Shown here piece by piece: positions 1 through 7,814 of a stretch of DNA of 64,000 nt. The notes beneath the pieces are model-generated. The model searched no databases, was not told where the DNA came from, and saw only the letters and a program-made list of their open reading frames with translations. The position numbers and the translations under genes are program-made. Position 1 is the first letter of the stretch. Every line of letters begins with the position of its first letter. This DNA comes from Priestia filamentosa (GTDB taxonomy: Bacteria > Bacillota > Bacilli > Bacillales > Bacillaceae_H). The stretch spans positions 248,001 to 312,000 of the forward strand of contig NZ_FXAJ01000003.1 in the NCBI RefSeq assembly GCF_900177535.1, written 5' to 3'.

Positions 1-1
1 A

Positions 2-184
2 CGCGAACAAAGCCCAAAAGAAATGAGAAAGCTGCGCGATAGAGGACTTGTCGCATTACCGGAAGATTTAAAAGTGAAACGAACAGAAGCTAAGCGTTCC
101 CTGCTTGCAGCTAAGAATGTGCGTGAATTGGTTCAATGGTCAGACGGTCTTTACGATCCGCCCGAAAAATTTAAGAACTGGTGA
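2..184 (+). CDS. mdcA: Malonate decarboxylase alpha subunit, C-terminal fragment
   Basis: This reading frame is open from the left edge of the window and stops at 182-184. Only about 60 residues are visible. They end in a GGLY-PP--F--W-like tail (visible as SDGLYDPPEKFKNW), which I recognise as the C-terminus of MdcA, the acyl-carrier-protein transferase subunit of malonate decarboxylase. MdcA swaps acetyl for malonyl on the carrier protein MdcC before decarboxylation. The next gene, mdcB, starts five bases after the stop, as expected for an mdcABCDEG operon. Partial gene; identity rests on the tail and on its neighbours. Confidence 0.8.
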   Translation, partial: REQSPKEMRKLRDRGLVALPEDLKVKRTEAKRSLLAAKNVRELVQWSDGLYDPPEKFKNW

Positions 185-188
185 TGAT

Positions 189-1052
189 ATGGGGAAAATA
201 GTTGTTTTTAATACGAGTGAATATTTAGGTGCATTAGCGGTAAAGGCGCTAGTCGATGAAGTATGTTTAACACCTAAGCCAGGGCTAGTTGATGAAGAAA
301 ACAACGGTTCTCATCATGATTTGACACTTTCTATGATGAAAGCTTCTGCTCGTTCCCTTTATCCTTTTTTTGTGGAAATGGCACAAGCTTCTAAAGGTAA
401 ACAACCCTCCCAATTGTTGCGAGAAACATTAGGGGAAATAGGAAGAAACGCAGAAGAAAAAATGTTTGCTGTAACAAATGGAATAAACACTCATAAAGGA
501 GCAATTTGGTCCCTTGGTTTACTGATTGGAAGTGCTGCTTCACAAGGAAACAGCACTTCAGAGGAAATTGCAAAAAGAGCGGGCAAAATAGCTCGTTTTG
601 AGGATGCTTTTATGATGAAAAGGTTAACAAATGGAATGAGAGCAAAGAAAAAATACGGAGTAAATGGAGCTGTAGGAGAAGCTAAAGCTGGTTTTCCTCA
701 TATTATAAAGTTTGTTTTACCAATGCTTAGAGAAACAAAAAATATAAATCATAGTCGTTTAAATGCCTTGATGGCTGTGATGGCACATTTAGATGATACG
801 TGTATTCTTCATAGGGGAGGAACTCTTGCTCTAGAAAAGGTGAAAGAAGGGGCACGTGCCGTTCTTCGAAATGGCGGGGTTGGAACAAGAGAAGGATTTC
901 AAAGTCTTCTAAAATTAAATAGACTTGTTGAAGCACTTTTTGTGTCTCCTGGTGGGAGTGCAGATTTACTAGCGGCAGGTCTCTTTTTATATGAATTAGA
1001 GAAGAGAGGAATTGGAGGAAATTCAGATGGAAACACTTCGTTACGTTTATGA
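189..1052 (+). CDS. mdcB: Triphosphoribosyl-dephospho-CoA synthase MdcB
   Basis: MdcB makes 2'-(5''-triphosphoribosyl)-3'-dephospho-CoA from ATP and dephospho-CoA, the precursor of the prosthetic group of the malonate decarboxylase carrier protein. The 287-residue product has the CitG/MdcB signatures TPKPGLVD (residues 28-35), GSHHD (40-44), THKGA (101-105) and DDTCILHRGG (202-211). The frame is open further upstream, but that part overlaps the mdcA coding end; ATG 189 follows the mdcA stop by four bases and gives the family N-terminus. The gene lies second in the mdc operon, directly before the carrier protein it helps to modify. Length is normal for the family. Confidence 0.93.
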   Translation: MGKIVVFNTSEYLGALAVKALVDEVCLTPKPGLVDEENNGSHHDLTLSMMKASARSLYPFFVEMAQASKGKQPSQLLRETLGEIGRNAEEKMFAVTNGINTHKGAIWSLGLLIGSAASQGNSTSEEIAKRAGKIARFEDAFMMKRLTNGMRAKKKYGVNGAVGEAKAGFPHIIKFVLPMLRETKNINHSRLNALMAVMAHLDDTCILHRGGTLALEKVKEGARAVLRNGGVGTREGFQSLLKLNRLVEALFVSPGGSADLLAAGLFLYELEKRGIGGNSDGNTSLRL

Positions 1053-1323
1053 AGGAAAGCGAAAAATAACCAAACGTGCGCATATTGGGGTTGTTGCATC
1101 AGGTGATCTAGAAATACTTGTTGAGCCAACAGAAGAGAAGGAAGCAATCGTGACAATTAAAACTGGTAGTGAAGGATTTAAAGAAGTGTGGGAAGCTGTG
1201 CTTGAGCGCTTTTTTATAAAAAATGAAGTAACAGGAATATTCACAATAAATGACTTTGGAGCAACTCCTGGTGTTGTAGGACTGCGTTTAGCTCAAGTGT
1301 TAGAGGTGAGTGAATATGAGTAA
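1027..1323 (+). CDS. mdcC: Malonate decarboxylase acyl carrier protein (delta subunit)
   Basis: This 98-residue protein is the acyl carrier of biotin-independent malonate decarboxylase. Ser25, in the stretch GVVASGDLEIL, matches the position of the serine that carries the phosphoribosyl-dephospho-CoA arm in Klebsiella MdcC. The C-terminal DFGATPGVVGLRLAQ (residues 76-90) is also typical. A TTG at 1012 is in frame, but GGAGGA at 1014-1019 sits seven bases before ATG 1027, so I take the ATG. The gene overlaps the 3' end of mdcB and the 5' end of the next gene by a few bases, so all are probably translated together. Confidence 0.94.
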   Translation: METLRYVYEGKRKITKRAHIGVVASGDLEILVEPTEEKEAIVTIKTGSEGFKEVWEAVLERFFIKNEVTGIFTINDFGATPGVVGLRLAQVLEVSEYE

Positions 1324-3001
1324 ATTGAAAGAAAGCTTCATCGAATTAAACGGACGTGAACGGGCAAAAGCACTTTTAGACAGTGGGGTAGGTATTGAAC
1401 TTTTAGATCCTTTTGAAGGGATGAAGTCTCCGCATCTCGAGCCACAAGGAATCGTTCCTCAAAATGATGATGGGGTTATCGTAATAAAAGGTGAAATTGA
1501 TGGAGAAAGAGTTGTTGTGATCTCAATAGAAGGAGCGTTTCAAGGAGGCGGTATTGGGGAAGTCTCTGGAGCTAAAATTGCTGGGGCGCTTGAGCTTGCT
1601 TTAAAAGACAACAGAGAAGGAAAGAAAATCGTACCTGTCGTTGTATTTGATACAGGAGGTGTTCGACTGCAGGAAGCAAACTACGGCCTTCTGTCAATTG
1701 CAGAAATTCAAGGAGCCATTGTTGCTTTAAATGAATATGTTCCAACAATTGGAATCATCCCAGGCAAAGTTGGGGGATTCGGGGGGATGTCTATTACAGC
1801 AGCTCTTTTTTCTCACCTTATGATTACACCGAGTGGACGCTATGGGTTAAATGGACCTGAAGTTATTGAACAAGAAGCAGGAGTAAGAGAACTTGATTCC
1901 AGCGATAAAAAAATGATTTGGGAAATGATCGGCGGAACACAAAGAGTCAAAACAGGTCTTGTAGATATGCTTATTGAAGACGATATTGATGAAATCCTTT
2001 CAAACGTCAAAAAAGCGATGAAAGAACATCCTGTTAAAAATCGGACAGAGGAAATTAACTTCTATTTAACATTAATTAATCAGGCATTTGCACAAGATAC
2101 CTTTACTCCGAAAGATTACGAAAAACTGTATCATCATTTAAAGGAACAAGAGGTAGAGGAACTTCCTAAAGAGAGAGTAAAAGCGAGTGATCAAAAAGAA
2201 GATCAAAGTCGAGGAAGAAAGTGGTTTGAAGCATTAACTAGTGTTCAAAGTCCTTCTGGGTGGGCCTCTACCGTTCTTTCACATAGTAATGAAAATGGAA
2301 GTTATATAGCGGTAGTTCCTGATTCTTATAGCCGTTTCAAGCGAGCTCGTCACGGTGAAGTAGGTTTATATGAAGGATGGAAAATTGCGCAAACAGTGCA
2401 AGGGTTTATTAAAAGAGATCAGAAGAATGAAAAAAAGCGGGCCATTATCGCTGTTATTGATGCTCCGTCACAAGCTTATGGCTACAAAGAAGAAGTGCTT
2501 GGCATTAATGTAGCTCTTGCTGCTTCTGTAAATATGTTAGCAAAAGCACGACTTTACGGTCATCCAGTGATTGGATTTATTCCAGGAAACGCTATTTCAG
2601 GTGCTTTTTTAGCTCTAGGTCTTCAAGCTAATGCGTTACTTTCATTAGATGATGATAAAATTAATGTACAAGCGATGTCGAAAAAGTCAGCAGCACGTAT
2701 TACGAAAAGAACGATTAGAGAGCTTGAAGAAGCAACAAAGAAGGTTCCTGCTATGGCTTATGATATTCATTCTTACAAAACGCTTGGTGCTCTTTCACAG
2801 CTTATAACAAATATCAATGGAGAGGATCCTTCAGAAGAAGATATTCATATTGTTAAAGACGCGCTTATAACTAGTATTCACGATGTTCAAAACCGAAATG
2901 ATCGTTCCCTTTCCATTCGCTTGGAAACAAAGGAAGCTCTTTTAGGCGGACGAAAAGCCTCTATTGAGGTAAGAGAAAGAATGAAAAAACAGTGGAATTA
3001 A
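1316..3001 (+). CDS. mdcD: Malonate decarboxylase beta/gamma subunit fusion (MdcD-MdcE)
   Basis: The 561-residue product joins two carboxyltransferase-type (crotonase-fold) subunits that are separate in Klebsiella and Pseudomonas. Residues about 1-280 resemble MdcD (for example GAFQGGGIGEVSGAKIAGAL and DTGGVRLQEANYGL). A charged linker follows at about 280-300, and residues about 300-561 resemble MdcE. Together they decarboxylate malonyl-S-ACP to acetyl-S-ACP. ATG 1316 is preferred over GTG 1310 because GAGGTG at 1303-1308 lies seven bases before it; it overlaps mdcC by eight bases. I see no stop or frameshift between the halves, so this is a real fusion frame, not two genes. Confidence 0.92.
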   Translation: MSKLKESFIELNGRERAKALLDSGVGIELLDPFEGMKSPHLEPQGIVPQNDDGVIVIKGEIDGERVVVISIEGAFQGGGIGEVSGAKIAGALELALKDNREGKKIVPVVVFDTGGVRLQEANYGLLSIAEIQGAIVALNEYVPTIGIIPGKVGGFGGMSITAALFSHLMITPSGRYGLNGPEVIEQEAGVRELDSSDKKMIWEMIGGTQRVKTGLVDMLIEDDIDEILSNVKKAMKEHPVKNRTEEINFYLTLINQAFAQDTFTPKDYEKLYHHLKEQEVEELPKERVKASDQKEDQSRGRKWFEALTSVQSPSGWASTVLSHSNENGSYIAVVPDSYSRFKRARHGEVGLYEGWKIAQTVQGFIKRDQKNEKKRAIIAVIDAPSQAYGYKEEVLGINVALAASVNMLAKARLYGHPVIGFIPGNAISGAFLALGLQANALLSLDDDKINVQAMSKKSAARITKRTIRELEEATKKVPAMAYDIHSYKTLGALSQLITNINGEDPSEEDIHIVKDALITSIHDVQNRNDRSLSIRLETKEALLGGRKASIEVRERMKKQWN

Positions 3002-3606
3002 AACCTCATGATTTAATTAAACTTTCTTCATTAAGGAATGGATTTTTAACAGAAGAGCACGAGTTACCACAGTGGGCACAGAATTCTCTTCAAGCTTCTC
3101 CTTATGTTGTTGTACGAAGAGCGCCTTTTAGGGGAGAATATATCCCTGTTGGTGTCCGGGGAAAAAAACGAAGTGAACGATTTGGCTTTTATATAAGTAA
3201 GCGTGATATTAGTGAGGTAATTTCACCCATTCAGTTACAAGAGAGTTTTCCATCAAAGGAAAGACAACATTTAAAAGCCTTTCAGACGCTAAAGCGAGTG
3301 AGGGATATTTTACAAACTGAAGAACGGTGGGGTCTTGGAGGTAGCGTTGGTTTTGAATTAGCTACAGGAATAGAAACTGTAAAAGAGACAAGTGATGTTG
3401 ACGTTATTTTATATAAAGAAGATGCGGTAAATATAAAAAAAGCGAGAGAGTTGCTAGCCTATTTGGATGATCTACAAAGTCGAGTTGATATTTCTGTAGA
3501 AACAAAGTTTGGAAGTTTCTCGCTAATGGAATATTGCAGTAAAGAAAGTTTCTTGTTAAAAACAATAGAAGGTCCAAAATTGATTCAAAAGCCTTTCTTT
3601 TCTTAG
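2992..3606 (+). CDS. mdcG: Phosphoribosyl-dephospho-CoA transferase MdcG
   Basis: MdcG transfers the phosphoribosyl-dephospho-CoA group made by MdcB onto the MdcC serine. The 204-residue protein shows the nucleotidyltransferase core GLGGSVGFELATG (from about residue 113) followed by SDVDV (about 134-138), whose two Asp residues should bind metal. The GTG start at 2992 overlaps the end of the preceding gene by ten bases; no strong ribosome site precedes it, consistent with translational coupling. It is the last mdc gene here: no mdcH (malonyl transacylase) follows, and the next genes belong to uronate metabolism. Confidence 0.88.
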   Translation: MELKPHDLIKLSSLRNGFLTEEHELPQWAQNSLQASPYVVVRRAPFRGEYIPVGVRGKKRSERFGFYISKRDISEVISPIQLQESFPSKERQHLKAFQTLKRVRDILQTEERWGLGGSVGFELATGIETVKETSDVDVILYKEDAVNIKKARELLAYLDDLQSRVDISVETKFGSFSLMEYCSKESFLLKTIEGPKLIQKPFFS

Positions 3607-3617
3607 AAGGGCTTTTG
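3586..3617 (+). terminator. Probable terminator of the mdc operon
   Basis: A 12-bp stem (3586-3597 with 3606-3617, one G-T wobble) and an eight-base loop overlap the mdcG stop codon. There is no clean T run after it, so its strength is uncertain, but it marks the boundary between the mdc and uxa operons. Confidence 0.55.
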
Positions 3618-3644
3618 AACTTAAAGAGAATTTAAGGAAACCTG

Positions 3645-3673
3645 TTGCAAATATTTAGAATTCAGACTACAAT
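3645..3673 (+). promoter_or_regulatory. SigA-type promoter of the uxa operon
   Basis: TTGCAA at 3645-3650 and TACAAT at 3668-3673 are separated by exactly 17 bases. The predicted transcription start near 3680 falls at the edge of the first LacI-type operator, so a repressor bound there would block initiation. Confidence 0.8.
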
Positions 3674-3678
3674 AAAAT

Positions 3679-3700
3679 AAAATGTTAACGCTAACATTTT
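3679..3700. promoter_or_regulatory. LacI-type operator 1 of the uxa operon (probable ExuR site)
   Basis: A palindrome with core TGTTAACGCTAACA flanked by AAAA/TTTT lies at the predicted transcription start. The same core recurs at 3771-3784, 12165-12180 and 12330-12355. The LacI-family regulator encoded in this operon (6749-7747) is the likely ligand; this is inference. The motif also matches the CcpA cre consensus with one mismatch, so CcpA binding is an alternative. Confidence 0.75.
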
Positions 3701-3770
3701 ATTGGGTTAGAAAGTGATAAAATATTAATCTAATAATTTACTGATGAAATAAATATTTTTTATCACAAAA

Positions 3771-3784
3771 TGTTAACGTTAACA
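3771..3784. promoter_or_regulatory. LacI-type operator 2 of the uxa operon
   Basis: A perfect palindrome, TGTTAACGTTAACA, lies five bases before the AGGAGG of uxaC and about 90 bp downstream of operator 1. A repressor here would act as a roadblock or form a loop with operator 1. Confidence 0.75.
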
Positions 3785-3805
3785 AAAAAGGAGGATATCT
3801 AAAAG

Positions 3806-5233
3806 ATGAAAGGATTTATGAGGGAAGATTTCTTACTTACAAACAGCACAGCAGTAAAGCTATATCATGAATACGCAAAAGATATGCCGATTATTGACTA
3901 CCATTGCCATTTAAGCCCAAAAGAGATTTATGAAAATAAGCAGTTTCGTAATATAACAGACATTTGGTTAGATGGTGATCATTATAAGTGGAGATTGATG
4001 AGAGCGAACGGAATTGAGGAGGATTGTATTACAGGAAGCAAAAGTGACTATGAAAAATTTATTGCTTGGGCTAAGACCGTACCAATGACAATTGGAAATC
4101 CGCTTTTTCATTGGACACATCTTGAATTGCAGCGCTTCTTTAATATTGATGAACTTCTGAATGAACGCACAGCAGATAGTATTTGGGAGAAAACAAGCGA
4201 GAAGTTAGCAGGTGGATCACTAAGAGCAAGGGACTTTATTACAGCTTCAAAAGTTGAAGTTGTTTGTACAACAGATGATCCTGTAGATTCCTTAGAGTAT
4301 CACATTAAAATAAAAGAACTTGAAAACTTCGATACAGCTGTGTTACCGAGTTTCAGACCTGATAAAGGACTTGAAATCAATCGACAGGGGTTTAGCAATT
4401 GGGTTAAATCTCTCGAAGAAGCTGCTGGTATATCTATTGACAATTATGATTGTTTTCTAGAAGCACTTGAAAGCCGCGTTCGCTTTTTCCATTCTGTCGG
4501 AGGAAGAGTATCTGATCACGCTCTTGACCGTGTTGTATATGAAGATGTAACAAAAGAAGAAGCAGGACAGATTTTTGAGAAAGTAATTCTTCAAGAACAA
4601 AGAATTACAGAGGAAGAAGAGAGAAAATATAAGACATATATGCTTATTTTCTTAGGGAAATTATATAAAGAACTTGATTGGGTTATGCAATTTCATATCC
4701 ATGCTCTTCGAAATAACAGTACGAAAGGTTTTGAAAGTCTTGGACCTGATACGGGATACGATGCAATGGACGACGGAGAAATAGCAAAGCCGCTTGTTAG
4801 TCTTTTCAATCAGCTAGAGAAAGAAGAGAGTTTGCCAAAAACTGTTGTATATTCTCTAAATCCAAAAGACAATCCTGTTATCGCAACAGTAATAGGAAGC
4901 TTTCAAGGAGGCGGGGTACCAGGGAAAATGCAGTTTGGAACAGCATGGTGGTTTAACGACCAGAGAGAAGGCATGTTAGACCAAATGAAAACGCTATCAA
5001 ATATAGGGCTTTTCAGTCAGTTTATTGGCATGCTTACAGATTCAAGAAGCTTTTTATCTTATACAAGACATGAATATTTTAGAAGACTTGTTTGTGACCT
5101 TGTTGGTACATGGGTTGAGCAAGGGGAAGTGCCATTTGATGAAGAACTTTTAGAACGCATTATAAAAGGGATTTGCTATAACAATGCTAAAAGCTATTTT
5201 AATTTTCCAGCTTATACAGTTCAACAATCTTAG
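3806..5233 (+). CDS. uxaC: Glucuronate isomerase (uronate isomerase) UxaC
   Basis: UxaC isomerises D-galacturonate to D-tagaturonate (and D-glucuronate to D-fructuronate), the first cytosolic step of uronate breakdown. The 475-residue length is normal. The amidohydrolase-type metal motif DYHCHLSP is at residues 31-38, and the family C-terminus (GICYNNAKSYFNF) is intact. AGGAGG at 3789-3794 precedes ATG 3806 by 11 bases; a second ATG at residue 5 is too far away. It is the first gene of an operon with a uronate transporter, ExuR, UxaB and UxaA, and is controlled by the promoter and two operators just upstream. Confidence 0.96.
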   Translation: MKGFMREDFLLTNSTAVKLYHEYAKDMPIIDYHCHLSPKEIYENKQFRNITDIWLDGDHYKWRLMRANGIEEDCITGSKSDYEKFIAWAKTVPMTIGNPLFHWTHLELQRFFNIDELLNERTADSIWEKTSEKLAGGSLRARDFITASKVEVVCTTDDPVDSLEYHIKIKELENFDTAVLPSFRPDKGLEINRQGFSNWVKSLEEAAGISIDNYDCFLEALESRVRFFHSVGGRVSDHALDRVVYEDVTKEEAGQIFEKVILQEQRITEEEERKYKTYMLIFLGKLYKELDWVMQFHIHALRNNSTKGFESLGPDTGYDAMDDGEIAKPLVSLFNQLEKEESLPKTVVYSLNPKDNPVIATVIGSFQGGGVPGKMQFGTAWWFNDQREGMLDQMKTLSNIGLFSQFIGMLTDSRSFLSYTRHEYFRRLVCDLVGTWVEQGEVPFDEELLERIIKGICYNNAKSYFNFPAYTVQQS

Positions 5234-5270
5234 CTAAGAGAGGAGATTGTAAAAGAAGGGGAGTTCGCGA

Positions 5271-6647
5271 TTGAGCGTTGTAAAAACAGAAGGAAAAGTA
5301 GAGGTCAAAGTAGAAGGACTTAGCATAAAAGAAAAAGTCTCCTATGGTATGGGGGACTTTGGAAATGGATTTATGTTTGACTTAGGACAGCTATACTTAC
5401 TAAAGTTTTTTACAGATGTAGCAGGAATCCCAGCCGCCGCTGCTGGAGGGATTTTTCTTGTTAGCAAACTTTTTGCCGCCATTTGTGATCCAATTGTAGG
5501 CTCTTCTATTGATTATCGGAGAAATATTGGTGAAAGAGGGAAGTTTCGACCATATCTTCTATTTGGCAGCATTATTTTAGCCATTTTAACTGTTTTGACC
5601 TTTATTTCACCGAATATTTCCTCAACAGGAAAGCTCGTTTATGCATATGCTTCTTATATGATTTGGGGGATTGGCTATTCCTTTGTTAATATCCCTTATG
5701 GTTCACTTGGGGCGGCAATGACACAAAACGCTGCTGATCGAACATCTCTTGCTGCTTTCAGACAAACAGGTTCTCTTGGAGCACTTTTTATCACAAGCAT
5801 TGCTGTTGTTCCTCTTATTCTGTTGTTTCCGAATGAAAAGATTGGTTACCCCATTGTAATGGGGATAATGTCTCTTGTTGGCGTGTTGGGGTTTTATATA
5901 TGCTATCGTAACTGCCAAGAACGCATTGTTATAAAAGAAGGTCCAAAGGAAAAACTTTCGTTCATGTCTATCATCAGAACTTTTGCTTCAAATAAGCCAC
6001 TTTTAACACTTGTACTTATGACGGTTTTTACAATATCTGCCTACAACATTAAATCAGCGATGCTGATCTATTTTGCTCAATATAATCTCGGAAATGTTCA
6101 GCTTATGGCTTATATGAATTTTATTATTATTGGTTCCTCTTTTCTAGGGGTTATCATGCTTCCGAAGCTTGTGAAGCGCTTTGGTAAGAAAAAAACGGCA
6201 ATGATTGGGCTCGCTATAAGTATCATAGCAGATACAGCAAACTTTTTTATGCCTTCAAATGTTGTGCTGTTCACTGTTTTAGCTAGTATTGCTTTTATTG
6301 GTATTAGCATTCCAAACGGAATTACATGGGCACTTGTTTCAGACATTATTGATTATGGAGAATGGAAAACAGGAGAAAGGAAAGAAGGCACAACATATGC
6401 TCTCTTTAACTTTTCGAGAAAACTCGCTCAATCTCTGTCAGGCTTTCTCTCGGGAGTTGGACTTGGTATTATTGGATACATTCCAAATGTTACACAAGCA
6501 TCAAGCACGCTTTTAGGTATAAAAGGTCTGTTGCTTCTCTATCCTGCTGTTGCTTTGGGGATTGCAATGCTTGTAATTGGCTTGCTTTATAAATTGACGG
6601 ATGAAAAGCACGAAGAGATGGTGAAAGATCTTCAAGCTCGAATTTAG
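5271..6647 (+). CDS. yjmB: GPH-family uronate transporter, YjmB-like
   Basis: This 458-residue protein has about 12 hydrophobic segments and the layout of the glycoside-pentoside-hexuronide:cation symporter family, including an early cytoplasmic loop (SKLFAAICDPIVGSSID, then RRNIGERGKFRPYLL) and the late loop DIIDYGEWKTGERKEGTTYA. Its place right after uxaC matches yjmB in the B. subtilis exu locus, so it probably imports galacturonate, glucuronate or short oligouronides across the cytoplasmic membrane. The start is TTG 5271 with AGAAGGGGAG nine bases upstream. The exact substrate cannot be read from the sequence. Confidence 0.85.
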   Translation: MSVVKTEGKVEVKVEGLSIKEKVSYGMGDFGNGFMFDLGQLYLLKFFTDVAGIPAAAAGGIFLVSKLFAAICDPIVGSSIDYRRNIGERGKFRPYLLFGSIILAILTVLTFISPNISSTGKLVYAYASYMIWGIGYSFVNIPYGSLGAAMTQNAADRTSLAAFRQTGSLGALFITSIAVVPLILLFPNEKIGYPIVMGIMSLVGVLGFYICYRNCQERIVIKEGPKEKLSFMSIIRTFASNKPLLTLVLMTVFTISAYNIKSAMLIYFAQYNLGNVQLMAYMNFIIIGSSFLGVIMLPKLVKRFGKKKTAMIGLAISIIADTANFFMPSNVVLFTVLASIAFIGISIPNGITWALVSDIIDYGEWKTGERKEGTTYALFNFSRKLAQSLSGFLSGVGLGIIGYIPNVTQASSTLLGIKGLLLLYPAVALGIAMLVIGLLYKLTDEKHEEMVKDLQARI

Positions 6648-6748
6648 AAAATCCTCATCTTTAGCCGATAACTGCTTATTATTCGAGAGTTTTTGTGATA
6701 TTCTTATACTGAAAATACAGGGTAACTCACTAAAGGTAGGTAAATGAA

Positions 6749-7747
6749 ATGAGTGTTACAATTAAGGATATTGCAAAGCTAGCTAATGTATCACATACGA
6801 CAGTTTCAAGGGCTTTGAACAATAGCCCACTTATAAAAGAAAAAACAAAAAAGAAAATTTTAGAGATCGCAAATCAGCTTAACTATATTCCAGACTATCA
6901 CGCCAAAAATTTAGTGATGCAAAAATCACATACAATTGGTTTGTTTTTTACAAGTATGGGAACAGGAACATCACCAAGCTTTCTCGTTGATACAATTCGA
7001 GGAGTGAACAAAATTATTGATGTTCAGTACAACTTGTTTGTGCGAGGAATTGATGACTATGACGACTTTTCTTATATAAATAATAAGCGCTTTGATGGGA
7101 TTATCCTAATGAGTCAAAGTGATCGTGATAATATGTTTATTTACAATATTATCGAAAAGCAAATTCCGCTTGTTGTACTCAATAGGCAAGTGGACGATGA
7201 CTCTGTTATGAATATCTTGTCTAATGATAAAGAAGGTGCTTATGAAGCTGGAGAATACTTCATTTCTTCAGGTCATAAAGATCTCGCTATTATTGAAGGA
7301 ATTCAAGGATTCAAATCAACGCAGCAGCGAAGAGATGGCTTCTTACAATCGTTAATAGACAATGGAATTACAATCCGTCAAGAATATATTGTGCAAGGAA
7401 ATTATGATATGCAAAGCGGATATGAAGCAATGTGTAAGCTACTTGATTTACCAAATCGGCCAACAGCTGTTTTTTGCTCAAATGATGATATGGCGATTGG
7501 AGCACTTAAGGCTGTTTTTGAGCGAAACTTAAGCGTACCTCATGACATTTCTGTGATTGGCTTTGATGATATTGAATCTGCAAAGTATACAAATCCATCT
7601 TTAACAACGGTAAAAAGACCCATTGAAAAAATTAGTATGGCAGGCGTTGAGGCCATTTTATCGCTTATTAATGGGAAAGAAAATCTTCAAAAAAAGACGT
7701 TTATTAATACGGAATTAATTCGCCGCAAATCTGTGAAAAGCTTATGA
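6749..7747 (+). CDS. exuR: LacI-family hexuronate regulator ExuR
   Basis: The 332-residue protein has a LacI-type helix-turn-helix at residues 4-28 (VTIKDIAKLANVSHTTVSRAL) followed by a periplasmic-binding-protein-like effector domain. Length and operon position match B. subtilis ExuR. It probably represses the uxa operon and the 12.5-15.2 kb operon through the TGTTAACGTTAACA operators, released by a uronate or an intermediate; the operator assignment is inference. ATG 6749 follows an AAAGGTAGG ribosome site. A gap of about 100 bp separates it from the transporter, without a promoter I can defend, so it is probably co-transcribed. Confidence 0.88.
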   Translation: MSVTIKDIAKLANVSHTTVSRALNNSPLIKEKTKKKILEIANQLNYIPDYHAKNLVMQKSHTIGLFFTSMGTGTSPSFLVDTIRGVNKIIDVQYNLFVRGIDDYDDFSYINNKRFDGIILMSQSDRDNMFIYNIIEKQIPLVVLNRQVDDDSVMNILSNDKEGAYEAGEYFISSGHKDLAIIEGIQGFKSTQQRRDGFLQSLIDNGITIRQEYIVQGNYDMQSGYEAMCKLLDLPNRPTAVFCSNDDMAIGALKAVFERNLSVPHDISVIGFDDIESAKYTNPSLTTVKRPIEKISMAGVEAILSLINGKENLQKKTFINTELIRRKSVKSL

Positions 7748-7753
7748 GTATAG

Positions 7754-7777
7754 AGCCGGTTATAGGAATAGCCGGCT
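7754..7777 (+). terminator. Hairpin between exuR and uxaB
   Basis: A 10-bp stem (one wobble) with an AGGA loop follows the exuR stop. The T content after it is low, so it is more likely an attenuator or mRNA-stabilising hairpin inside the operon than a full terminator. A degenerate half-operator (TGTTAAC) follows at 7784-7790. Confidence 0.5.
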
Positions 7778-7814
7778 TCTGATTGTTAACGTGTGCAAAT
7801 AAGGGGGAATAAAT

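Noticed and set aside
105-188. Upstream extension of the mdcB frame
   Set aside because: It overlaps the coding end of mdcA in another frame, and ATG 189 gives the family N-terminus.
7784-7800. TGTTAAC half-operator before uxaB
   Set aside because: The right half (GTGTGCA) breaks the palindrome, and no promoter stands nearby.
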